A stretch of 6,739 bases of DNA, taken from Nitrososphaeria archaeon (lineage in GTDB: Archaea; Thermoproteota; Nitrososphaeria; JACIWG01). The position numbers were made by a program, and so were the translations under genes. Shown here piece by piece: positions 1 through 6,304 of the stretch. Location of the stretch: contig JACIWG010000081.1 in assembly GCA_014361085.1 (NCBI GenBank), positions 1 to 6,739 of the forward strand, read 5' to 3'. The notes beneath the pieces were generated by a model. The model was not told the DNA's origin, made no database searches, and worked only from the letters and a program-made list of their open reading frames with translations. How positions within the stretch are numbered: position 1 is the stretch's first letter; every line of letters starts with the position of its first letter.

Positions 1-1
1 T

Positions 2-1030
2 TTTGTCTAAAACAAGTAGGTCAGCATATCTTCCTGGAGCTATTAAACCTAAATCGTTATCCACATTAAAATGTTCTGCAGTATTTATTGTCACCATTTG
101 AATCGCCTTAATGGGGTCAACACCTTCTTCAATAGCCCTATTGACGATATGGTCTAGATGTCCCTCGTTAACTATATCTTCTGGATGTCTATCATCACTT
201 ACAAGGCAAACGCGTCTTGAGTCTATTCCATCCTCTGTAACAATTTTTATCACTTCCTTCAAATCTTTCCAAGCTGAACCTTCTCTGATCATCACATACA
301 TTCCAAGTCTTGCTTTAGCAAGACCTATTTCCTTAGAAGTTGACTCGTGACTGGATGAAATTCCAGCTGACACGTAGGCGTTTAATTCCATAATGTTACC
401 ATAAAAGTGGCCTTCAACAACCTTACCATGTTTTAACGTAACTTTAACTTCATCAATCATCTTTTTATCCTTATAGATTATTCCAGGATAGTTCATCATC
501 TCCCCCAATGCTACAACATTATCATATGCCAGAAGTTCTTCGACATCTTTTGGACCTATTTCCGCACCCGCTGTCTCAAATTCTGGAAATGAGGCTGGAA
601 CACAAGATGGTATAGTGACATAAACTCTTAATGGGACGTGACGGCTTTCCTCTATCATGAGCTTAACACCTTCAACACCTAACACGTTCGCAATCTCATG
701 CGGGTCTATGAAAACTCCTGTTGTCCCATGAGGAAGGACGCCTTTAGCAAACTGGGTCACAGTGACCATCGAGCTTTCAATATGTACATGTCCGTCCAAA
801 AATCCTGGGCACACATACTTATCCTTTAAATCAAAGACTTTCGTAGAATCTCCAACTGTATGAGAAGAGTCTTCAACTAATGCTATTCTTTCACCCTTTA
901 TTGCGACATCCGCTCTTAATATCTCACCAGTACTAACATTTATAAGGTTTGTGTTTCTTAAAACTATGTCGGCTTTTAATCTACCCATTGCAACATCTAT
1001 AAGATCTTCATTCACTTCATACAATTTCAT
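2..1030 (-). CDS. ade: Adenine deaminase, N-terminal 343 residues (3' end outside window)
   Basis: Hydrolyses adenine to hypoxanthine and ammonia in the cytoplasm (purine salvage); a metal-dependent member of the amidohydrolase superfamily. The reading frame is open from the ATG at 1030 to the window edge. Seen: GHVHIESS at residues 80-87, where His81 and His83 are the HxH metal ligands; GEMMNYPG at 176-183, whose Glu177 is typical of adenine deaminases; EGHFYG at 206-211; SSHES at 227-231; SDDRHP at 278-283 with the late Asp; and NTAEHF..LGLIAPGRYADLLVL at 316-341, the usual return to the beta-sandwich domain. The family is roughly 550-600 residues, so about 200 or more C-terminal residues are missing only because of the window boundary. 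The HxHIESS and GEMMN motifs separate it from dihydroorotase and hydantoinase. It is divergent from hypF with no obvious metabolic link. A TATA-like element about 27 bases before the ATG suggests a leaderless transcript. Confidence 0.95.
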   Translation of the reverse strand, partial: MKLYEVNEDLIDVAMGRLKADIVLRNTNLINVSTGEILRADVAIKGERIALVEDSSHTVGDSTKVFDLKDKYVCPGFLDGHVHIESSMVTVTQFAKGVLPHGTTGVFIDPHEIANVLGVEGVKLMIEESRHVPLRVYVTIPSCVPASFPEFETAGAEIGPKDVEELLAYDNVVALGEMMNYPGIIYKDKKMIDEVKVTLKHGKVVEGHFYGNIMELNAYVSAGISSSHESTSKEIGLAKARLGMYVMIREGSAWKDLKEVIKIVTEDGIDSRRVCLVSDDRHPEDIVNEGHLDHIVNRAIEEGVDPIKAIQMVTINTAEHFNVDNDLGLIAPGRYADLLVLDK

Positions 1031-1038
1031 GTTTTAGG

Positions 1039-1058
1039 ATATCATTATATAGTGATAT
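1039..1058. promoter_or_regulatory. 20-bp near-perfect palindrome between ade and hypF, possible operator
   Basis: The sequence is ATATCA-T-TATATA-G-TGATAT: the 6-bp outer arms and the TATATA core are exactly symmetrical, and only one position pair (T/G) breaks the symmetry. It sits in the divergent 93-bp gap, 8 bp upstream of the ade start codon, and overlaps the predicted ade TATA box. A dimeric regulator bound here would block that promoter and perhaps one for hypF. It is AT-rich, so chance is not excluded, and the regulator is unknown. Confidence 0.4.
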
Positions 1059-1066
1059 AAATTTTA
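1054..1066 (-). promoter_or_regulatory. Likely archaeal promoter of the adenine deaminase gene (TATA box with A-rich BRE)
   Basis: Read on the minus strand, this is an A-rich run followed by TTTATAT, resembling an archaeal BRE plus TATA box. The TATA centre near 1057 lies about 27 bases before the A of the ATG at 1030, which would put the transcription start at or next to the start codon (leaderless). No Shine-Dalgarno sequence lies ahead of this ATG, which agrees. The element overlaps one arm of the palindrome at 1039-1058. This is inferred from spacing and composition only. Confidence 0.5.
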
Positions 1067-1079
1067 GTCAAACTTAATG

Positions 1080-1099
1080 TTATATGATAGGGTTAATAT
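1080..1099 (+). promoter_or_regulatory. Candidate hypF promoter elements
   Basis: Two TATA-like hexamers or heptamers precede hypF on the plus strand: TTATAT at 1080-1085, which would give a leader of about 14 bases, and TTAATAT at 1093-1099, centred about 28 bases before the ATG at 1124, which would give a leaderless message. A third candidate is the TATATA core of the palindrome at 1046-1051, with a leader of around 50 bases. The sequence does not decide among them. Only a weak AGGT (1110-1113) resembles a ribosome binding site. Confidence 0.3.
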
Positions 1100-1123
1100 C
1101 TGGATGTATAGGTACTATAGCTG

Positions 1124-3388
1124 ATGCGCAGTAAGTTTACGGTTACTGGGATAGTTCAAGGTGTAGGCTTTAGACCTTTTGTATACAGAATTGCTTTAGA
1201 AAATAATCTGAGAGGTTATGTTAAAAATATGGGTGATGGTAGTGTAGAAATAGAAGTAGAAGGTTTGAAGGAGGATATTGAAAGATTTGTTTTAAAGCTT
1301 TTTTCTGAAAAACCTCCTTTAGCAAAGATTGAAGAGGTAAAAAGAATTGATTTCGATGATGAACTAAAATATGAATCTTTTAAAGTATTAAAAAGCGATT
1401 TCGAGGAAAGGGCTAGTGCTTCATTAATTCCACCTGACATTGGAATTTGTGAAGACTGTAGTAGGGAACTGTTTGATCCAAAAAGTAGACGCTATAGGTA
1501 CCATTTTATAACATGCACAAACTGTGGTCCAAGGTTCACGATAATAGAAAGGTACCCCTACGATAGATTCAATACTTCTATGGTTGACTTTCCAATGTGC
1601 AGCATGTGTGCAGAAGAATACTATAATCCTAGAGATAGACGTTTTCATGCAGAAACTATTGCCTGTGCATCTTGTGGTCCAAGGCTTATGCTTTTTGATG
1701 GAAATGGTTCAAAAGTTAACGGTGACCCGATAAAGTTGGCTGCAAAATTCTTGGATGAAGGTAATATTCTTGCGATAAAGGGTGTTGGAGGCTTCCATAT
1801 AGCGCTTTCAGCATATAATGATGATGCCATATTAAAGATTAGAAGGTGGAAGGGTAGGGAGCAGAAGCCTTTCGCTTTAATGGCTAAAGATGTCGAAACT
1901 GTAAAAACCTTCGCCTACGTTGACGAGGTTGAAGAAAAGATTTTGTCCTCCCCCTCTAAGCCAATAGTCCTACTAGATTTGAAGGAAGGCTCTTGTATTT
2001 CAAAATATGTTAGTCCCGGTCTACATAATGTTGGAGTTATGCTACCATATACTGGTCTACATCTCCTCATATTTAGTGAATCCAAAACAGATGTGCTTAT
2101 TATGACAAGCGGTAATCTTCCCTCAGAACCTATAATTATAGATGAAAAGGAGGCTATGAAAAGTTTTTCACAGATTGTAGACTATTATCTTATACATGAT
2201 AGGAGAATCTTGTACAGGTGTGACGATTCTGTTGTAAGAAAGGTTGATGGTAAAACCTGTTTTCTTAGAAGATCAAGAGGTTTTGTCCCAGAACCATTAT
2301 ATGTGAAAGGTGTTGTAGACGCCTTAGGAGTGGGTGGAGAAGAAAATGTTACAGGATGCGTTGTATCCTCGGGCAAAATGTATTTAACACAATATATTGG
2401 AGATGTTGAAAATATAGAAACCCTCGAATATTTGAAGTCAGCGCTCAAGAGAATGGTTAACCTAACAGCATGTAAGCCTAAAGCGGTAGCACACGATCTT
2501 CATCCAACATTCAATACAACAGTTTATGCTAAAGAGTTGTCCACTCAACAGGGTATTCCAAGCTTTCCAGTCCAGCACCATCATGCTCACATAGCCTCTG
2601 TTATGGCAGAACATGGTCTAGAAGAAACGGTTGGAATAGCTGCTGACGGTTTCGGATACGGCTTAGATGGTAACGCTTGGGGTGGAGAAATATTATATTG
2701 TGAAAAAGGTCGATTTGAAAGAGTTGGACATTTGGAGGAACAACCTTACTTGGGCGGTGATCTTGCGGCAAAATATCCTGCTAGAATGGTTCTCTCTATC
2801 CTATACAAGACACCATATTTAGATAGATGGCTTATTAGTAACATTCAAAAGTTTCCACATGGTAGTAGAGAGGTTGATTTTCTAAACCTTCAGTTAGAGT
2901 CCAGAAACTATATTTTAACATCAAGTTTTGGACGAATCCTTGACGCGGTCTCTACAATCCTAGATGTATGTTATGTGAGAACATATGAAGGTGAACCTGC
3001 ACTTAAGCTTGAAAGCCTGGCAAAGAAGGCTGTAGGCCATTATAGAATAGAGCCCACGATAGAAGATGGGGTCCTCCTAACAACTCCTATAATAGAAAAT
3101 GTTATAGAAGACTTGGAAAAGTTTCCAGCCGCAGAATTGGCTTATGCTGTGGAAGAATGTCTTGCAGAAGGTATGGCAAAGATTGCAGTAGAAAAGGCTA
3201 AAGAGTTTGGTGTTAAAGCTATATCCTTTTCTGGGGGTGTAGCATATAATGAGCATATTTCAAAAGCTATTAGAAGGGTGGTTGAATCAAATAACATTAA
3301 ACTCTATAGGAACGTTTATGCTCCAGCTGGAGATGGATGTGTATCCCTAGGACAGGCATATTTGGCTGGAAAATACTTTCTAGGCTAA
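1124..3388 (+). CDS. hypF: Carbamoyltransferase HypF, [NiFe] hydrogenase maturation
   Basis: Uses carbamoyl phosphate and ATP to form carbamoyl-adenylate and moves the carbamoyl group to the C-terminal cysteine of HypE, the source of the hydrogenase cyanide ligands. All family domains are present in order over 754 residues, the usual length. The acylphosphatase domain (about 1-90) has VQGVGFRPF at 11-19 with the catalytic-type Arg17 and Asn35. Two CxxC-X18-CxxC zinc modules use Cys109/112/131/134 and Cys159/162/181/184. A YrdC-like domain (about 200-390) has AIKGVGGFH at 217-225, QKPFALM at 247-253 and TSGNLPSEPI at 328-337. The Kae1/TobZ-like C-terminal domain (about 400-750) has HDLHP (457-461), QHHHAH (484-489), DGFGYGLDGNAWGGE (508-522) and SGGVAYNEH (703-711). 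An in-frame TAG at 1118-1120 fixes the start at or just before this ATG. It heads the plus-strand hypF-hypC-hypD block; the gene is intact. Confidence 0.98.
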   Translation: MRSKFTVTGIVQGVGFRPFVYRIALENNLRGYVKNMGDGSVEIEVEGLKEDIERFVLKLFSEKPPLAKIEEVKRIDFDDELKYESFKVLKSDFEERASASLIPPDIGICEDCSRELFDPKSRRYRYHFITCTNCGPRFTIIERYPYDRFNTSMVDFPMCSMCAEEYYNPRDRRFHAETIACASCGPRLMLFDGNGSKVNGDPIKLAAKFLDEGNILAIKGVGGFHIALSAYNDDAILKIRRWKGREQKPFALMAKDVETVKTFAYVDEVEEKILSSPSKPIVLLDLKEGSCISKYVSPGLHNVGVMLPYTGLHLLIFSESKTDVLIMTSGNLPSEPIIIDEKEAMKSFSQIVDYYLIHDRRILYRCDDSVVRKVDGKTCFLRRSRGFVPEPLYVKGVVDALGVGGEENVTGCVVSSGKMYLTQYIGDVENIETLEYLKSALKRMVNLTACKPKAVAHDLHPTFNTTVYAKELSTQQGIPSFPVQHHHAHIASVMAEHGLEETVGIAADGFGYGLDGNAWGGEILYCEKGRFERVGHLEEQPYLGGDLAAKYPARMVLSILYKTPYLDRWLISNIQKFPHGSREVDFLNLQLESRNYILTSSFGRILDAVSTILDVCYVRTYEGEPALKLESLAKKAVGHYRIEPTIEDGVLLTTPIIENVIEDLEKFPAAELAYAVEECLAEGMAKIAVEKAKEFGVKAISFSGGVAYNEHISKAIRRVVESNNIKLYRNVYAPAGDGCVSLGQAYLAGKYFLG

Positions 3389-3397
3389 AGCTAATTA

Positions 3398-3420
3398 AAA
3401 ATTTTTCAAGTATAAAAAAT
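3398..3420 (+). promoter_or_regulatory. A/T-rich hypF-hypC junction: possible U-tract terminator and hypC TATA box
   Basis: Within the 70-bp gap there is a run of five T (3402-3406), the kind of short U-tract at which archaeal RNA polymerase can terminate, directly followed by TATAAAAAA (3411-3419), a good TATA match. A start about 25 bases on (near 3440) would give hypC a leader of about 19 bases. hypCD may therefore have its own promoter in addition to read-through from hypF. Both functions are inferred from sequence only. Confidence 0.4.
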
Positions 3421-3458
3421 TTTATTAACTTGCCTCCTTTAGCCTCAACTGTATTAAA

Positions 3459-3677
3459 ATGTGTTTAGGTGTACCTGGAAAAGTTGTTGAGAAAAAAGGC
3501 AGTTTTGCTAAGGTAGACTTCGGCGGCCTTATAAGGGATGTGAACGTTTCTCTTGTAAATGTTAAGGTAGGCGATTTTGTTATTGTACACGCTGGTTTCG
3601 CAATCTCAAAGGTCAATAAAAGGGAGGCTTTAAAAACCATCAGGCTTGTTAAAGAAATAGTTTCAGGTAAAGTGTGA
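3459..3677 (+). CDS. hypC: Hydrogenase maturation chaperone HypC
   Basis: Small scaffold protein that pairs with HypD to hold the iron while CN and CO ligands are attached, then carries the Fe(CN)2CO group to the hydrogenase large-subunit precursor. At 72 residues it has the normal family size. It begins MCLGVPGKV, the hallmark N-terminus whose Cys2 coordinates the iron after removal of the initiator Met; this fixes the start. VGDFVIVHAGFAI at residues 37-49 is the second conserved segment of the OB-like barrel. No Shine-Dalgarno sequence precedes the ATG; the upstream bases are pyrimidine-rich. The stop codon lies inside the start of hypD (GTGA overlap), so the two partners are probably made in step. 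Confidence 0.97.
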   Translation: MCLGVPGKVVEKKGSFAKVDFGGLIRDVNVSLVNVKVGDFVIVHAGFAISKVNKREALKTIRLVKEIVSGKV

Positions 3678-4768
3678 AATTTATGTGGCATGAGCTAAAG
3701 GATGCGAAGCTAATAAATGGTATTATAGAAAGGATAGGCCAGTATAAACTTAATCTAACCTTCATGCACGCTTGTGGAACACATCAGGAAACACTTTCAA
3801 GATATGGTTTGGGAAGCCTTCTTTCTAAGGTTGGGATAAGGATAAGGTCGGGTCCAGGATGTCCCGTATGTGTTACAACAGCGAAGGAGTTTCTTCAGGT
3901 TATGAAGCTTGCTGAAAGGGGTAAGATTATCACAATTTACGGTGACTGTTTTAGGGTGCCGGTTAATGGTCGTTCACTTATGCACTTGAAAACAGAAGGC
4001 TATGATGTTAGAATCGTGTATAGTATTGATGAGTCAGTTGAACTCGCTAGAACTGTTGAAAAGGATGTTGTGTTCATGGCCATAGGTTTTGAAACTACAG
4101 CTCCTTCTACTGCCTCAACACTTGTTCGAGACGATTTGCCTGAAAACTTTTATGTTTTAAGCTGTCACAGATTTTTTCCCCCAGCTATGATAAAACTTCT
4201 TGAATTGGGTGAAGTTAAGCTTGATGGTATAATAGAGCCTGGACATGTTAGTGCAATAATAGGATGCAAACCCTACAAAGTTATAATGGAAAGGTTTAAG
4301 ATTCCTCAGGTAATTTCAGGGTTTGAGCCACTGGATATTATACTTTCAGTCTATTATCTTGTTAGGCAAATAGTAGAGGGTGAAGCTAAAGTTGTAAACG
4401 AATATAATAGGGTTGTGTCAAGAGAAGGGAACCAGACAGCCCTATCATTAATAAACAGAGTATTTTATCCAAAAGACGTTGAGTGGAGAGGTTTTCCAGT
4501 AGTACCTTCTTCTCTAATGGCAATAAGGGACAAATATTCTAACCATGATGCCAATAAACAGTTTGAGGACATAATTTCACAAGTACAGTATGAGCCCTCC
4601 CCTCTTGAAAAAGGCTGCAGATGTGGTGAAGTTTTAAGAGGCGTTATCCAGCCTACAGACTGCCCCCTCTTCGGTAAAGTATGTAATCTTGAAAATCCAG
4701 TTGGCGCCTGCATGGTTTCTGTTGAAGGCGCTTGCAGAATATTTCTCGAATATCAACAATTAAATTAA
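3674..4768 (+). CDS. hypD: Hydrogenase maturation scaffold HypD (Fe-S protein)
   Basis: With HypC it assembles the Fe(CN)2CO unit; it accepts cyanide from HypE and carries a [4Fe-4S] cluster. The 364-residue length matches the family. Motifs seen: HACGTHQET at 32-40 with Cys34; SGPGCPVC at 59-66, whose Cys63 and Cys66 are the redox-active pair of the family; GFETTAPS at 138-145; EPGHVSAIIG at 188-197; SGFEPLDI at 215-222; and a cysteine-rich end (Cys315, 317, 330, 337, 346, 354) containing the cluster ligands, with NPVGACMVSVEGAC at 341-354. Oddity: the loop usually written GD(M/A)xRVPG reads GDCFRVPVNG (90-99), adding Cys92. Translation probably starts at GTG 3674, overlapping the hypC stop; ATG 3683 (residue 4) is an alternative. 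The 3' end faces the thioredoxin-like gene with a 5-bp gap. Confidence 0.97.
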   Translation: MKFMWHELKDAKLINGIIERIGQYKLNLTFMHACGTHQETLSRYGLGSLLSKVGIRIRSGPGCPVCVTTAKEFLQVMKLAERGKIITIYGDCFRVPVNGRSLMHLKTEGYDVRIVYSIDESVELARTVEKDVVFMAIGFETTAPSTASTLVRDDLPENFYVLSCHRFFPPAMIKLLELGEVKLDGIIEPGHVSAIIGCKPYKVIMERFKIPQVISGFEPLDIILSVYYLVRQIVEGEAKVVNEYNRVVSREGNQTALSLINRVFYPKDVEWRGFPVVPSSLMAIRDKYSNHDANKQFEDIISQVQYEPSPLEKGCRCGEVLRGVIQPTDCPLFGKVCNLENPVGACMVSVEGACRIFLEYQQLN

Positions 4769-4773
4769 TCTTC

Positions 4774-5106
4774 TCACTCTAACCTTCTAACATTCTCCAG
4801 TAGGCTGGCTAAAACCTTTTCATCAATACCTTTCCCAAGAATTCCATCACATCTATCAACTATCATCTTATCTTTAAACACTATAATTGTTGGGACAACC
4901 TCTATACTATATTTGCTCCAATATGGGCTATCGTCGTCGGAAACGTCTGCTTTAGCGAAACAAATTCTTTCTTTAAAATAATATTTTTCCAAAATCTTTG
5001 AAAATTTTTGACAGAATGGACAATATGATGCATAAAATACGACAACCAAAATCTTCTCCATCCCAAGCAGGTCCTCACTAAACTCTTTTCCAATGTATTC
5101 GAACAT
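4774..5106 (-). CDS. Small thioredoxin-fold protein with CPFC active site
   Basis: Predicted cytoplasmic dithiol-disulfide oxidoreductase of 110 residues, about the size of one thioredoxin domain. Seen: a beta strand (ILVVVFYASY, 19-28) leading into CPFC (Cys29-Cys32), an alpha helix, a second strand (CFAKADVSDDD, 49-59), and VVPTIIVF at 70-77, whose Pro72 is the cis-proline that faces the active site. The CPFC motif differs from the CGPC of classical thioredoxin and recalls glutaredoxin or disulfide-oxidoreductase types, so the redox potential and partner are unknown. No signal peptide or membrane segment is visible; the N-terminus is acidic and mixed. It lies 42 bp downstream of hypE on the same strand and converges on hypD, so it sits physically inside the hydrogenase maturation cluster. 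A functional link to HypD thiols is inference. General thiol homeostasis is the alternative. Confidence 0.85.
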   Translation of the reverse strand: MFEYIGKEFSEDLLGMEKILVVVFYASYCPFCQKFSKILEKYYFKERICFAKADVSDDDSPYWSKYSIEVVPTIIVFKDKMIVDRCDGILGKGIDEKVLASLLENVRRLE

Positions 5107-5128
5107 TTTTGCATCCGCTAAACTTTAC

Positions 5129-5148
5129 AAAAAATTGTTTTAATAAAT
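5129..5148 (-). promoter_or_regulatory. hypE-thioredoxin gap: possible U-tract and TATA box
   Basis: Read on the minus strand, the gap after the hypE stop has TTTATTAA (5147-5140), which would start transcription near 5117 and give the thioredoxin-like gene a leader of about 11 bases, followed by six T (5134-5129), a possible weak terminator for hypE. The T-run lies downstream of the putative TATA, so the two genes could be co-transcribed, separately transcribed, or both. The bases GCGGATG at 5117-5111 are the only Shine-Dalgarno-like signal, and it is weak. Confidence 0.3.
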
Positions 5149-6198
5149 TTAGCATATCCTTGGAATAGGGTCTCCTCTAGGTCTAGGAACAATTCTCTTC
5201 CCACCAACAACAGTCTTCATCACAACCTTATCATGTCCACTTACAGCCTCCCCAATTATCTGCGCATCCCTACCCTCCTTTGTACTCCTTAAAGCAGAAA
5301 GAACTTTTTCAGCCATTTCAGGAACCACGGCTAAAACAGCCTTTCCCTCGTTCCCTATTTCAAGAGGACTTATTCCCAATATTTCGCAGGCTGACTTAAC
5401 TCCCTCCCTTAAAGGAATCTTAGACTCCTCAATCTCTATCCCAACACCACTTTTCTCACACCATTCGTATAGCAGATTACTTAACCCTCCTCTTGTCGGA
5501 TCCTTCATTGCAACAACACCGCCAACTTTCAAGACATCTTCAACCATGTGATTTAAGGGTTGAATGTCAGAAACTATATCTAATGAAATACCATACTGTT
5601 TCCTTGCACTCATTACAGCAATACCGTGGTCGCCAATGTATCCTGACAAAATGATTTTATCTCCAGGACGTACATTTGAATCTAGAAGCCAGCTCGCATT
5701 AATATTCCTAAAATTTTTTACAACAGCCAAGTTATGGTCAAGGTAAGGGCTTCTTATACCTATTCCAGCAGTATTCAATATCATCTCCTTAACTCCTCCC
5801 CTTTCCACAACCTTCGTGTCTCCGGTTACAATTTTAACATCAGCTTCCTCACAAGCTAACTTTATGCTATCGAGAACTTTCTCAAGAATATTAAACTCTA
5901 GTCCCTCTTCCATAACGATTGCTAGGGATAGAGCAATAGGTTTTCCTCCAACCATAGATATATCGTTAACTGTTCCACATACAGCCAGCCTACCAATGTC
6001 TCCTCCGGGAAAGAATATTGGGTAGACTGCGTGAGAATCTGTTTTAAAAACTATTCCGTTTACGACGGCTGCATCATCTAATGCATCTAATGGAACATCA
6101 AACTTGCTATAAGAAAATCTCTTCAATATTGCCCCTTTAATCAATTCGAGGGACTCGCTTCCTCCTGCGCCATGCAACATCGTTATTTTCTTGTACAT
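5149..6198 (-). CDS. hypE: Carbamoyl dehydratase HypE, hydrogenase maturation
   Basis: ATP-dependent dehydration of the carbamoyl group placed by HypF on its C-terminal cysteine, producing the protein thiocyanate that donates CN to HypC-HypD. Related to PurM and SelD. From the ATG at 6198 it has 349 residues. Motifs (this numbering): HGAGG at 9-13; DDAA at 41-44; FFPGGDIGRLAVCGTVND at 62-79, the nucleotide-binding segment; GDTKVV at 126-131; GDHGIAVMSAR at 189-199; DPTRGGL at 233-239; GNEGKA at 282-287; and the terminal PRIC with Cys349 as the very last residue, the carbamoyl acceptor. An in-frame TTG at 6222 would add eight residues, but it lies at or ahead of the predicted transcription start, so the ATG is preferred. 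It is transcribed opposite to hypFCD, away from cysS, and towards the thioredoxin-like gene. Confidence 0.96.
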   Translation of the reverse strand: MYKKITMLHGAGGSESLELIKGAILKRFSYSKFDVPLDALDDAAVVNGIVFKTDSHAVYPIFFPGGDIGRLAVCGTVNDISMVGGKPIALSLAIVMEEGLEFNILEKVLDSIKLACEEADVKIVTGDTKVVERGGVKEMILNTAGIGIRSPYLDHNLAVVKNFRNINASWLLDSNVRPGDKIILSGYIGDHGIAVMSARKQYGISLDIVSDIQPLNHMVEDVLKVGGVVAMKDPTRGGLSNLLYEWCEKSGVGIEIEESKIPLREGVKSACEILGISPLEIGNEGKAVLAVVPEMAEKVLSALRSTKEGRDAQIIGEAVSGHDKVVMKTVVGGKRIVPRPRGDPIPRIC

Positions 6199-6223
6199 AA
6201 TGTTAGAGGGTTTCTGGAACAAG

Positions 6224-6260
6224 TTTAAAATGTTATTCTTTTTATACTAAACTTTTTATC
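6224..6260. promoter_or_regulatory. Divergent promoter region for hypE (minus) and cysS (plus)
   Basis: The 106-bp gap is strongly A/T-rich. On the minus strand, TATAAAAAG (6246-6238) would start transcription near 6217, and TTTTAAAC (about 6230-6223) would start near 6200, making hypE nearly leaderless from the ATG at 6198. On the plus strand the octamer CTTTTTAT occurs twice (6238-6245 and 6252-6259), 14 bp apart start to start; the copies would direct starts near 6270 and 6283, ahead of the cysS ATG. No clear Shine-Dalgarno is seen for hypE. Confidence 0.4.
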
Positions 6261-6304
6261 ATCAAGGATACAAATTTGTGGAGAGCAGATTGTCTAACAC
6301 GATA

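Noticed and set aside
111..350. Plus-strand open frame of 79 codons
   Set aside because: Antisense to the well-supported adenine deaminase frame; its serine/isoleucine-rich product shows no recognisable motif.
1031..1123. Small RNA or riboswitch in the ade-hypF gap
   Set aside because: Only 93 bp, AT-rich, and without a GC-containing stem; the palindrome is better explained as a protein-binding site or chance.
1124..3388. Reading the C-terminal Kae1-like region as a separate tRNA t6A synthesis gene, or the YrdC-like region as TsaC
   Set aside because: Both lie in one uninterrupted frame behind an acylphosphatase domain and paired zinc modules, the diagnostic order of HypF.
3425..3691. Minus-strand frame of 88 codons opposite hypC
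   Set aside because: Shadow of hypC, whose MCLGVPGKV start and GFAI motif are unmistakable.
4759..4769. ATTAA-A-TTAAT inverted repeat at the hypD stop as a bidirectional terminator
   Set aside because: Five A/T pairs around a one-base loop cannot form a stable hairpin, and archaeal termination relies on T-runs, which are lacking here.
4902..5114. Minus-strand frame of 70 codons overlapping the thioredoxin-like gene
   Set aside because: Same strand but a different frame; the other frame carries CPFC and the cis-Pro motif, and this one shows no fold.
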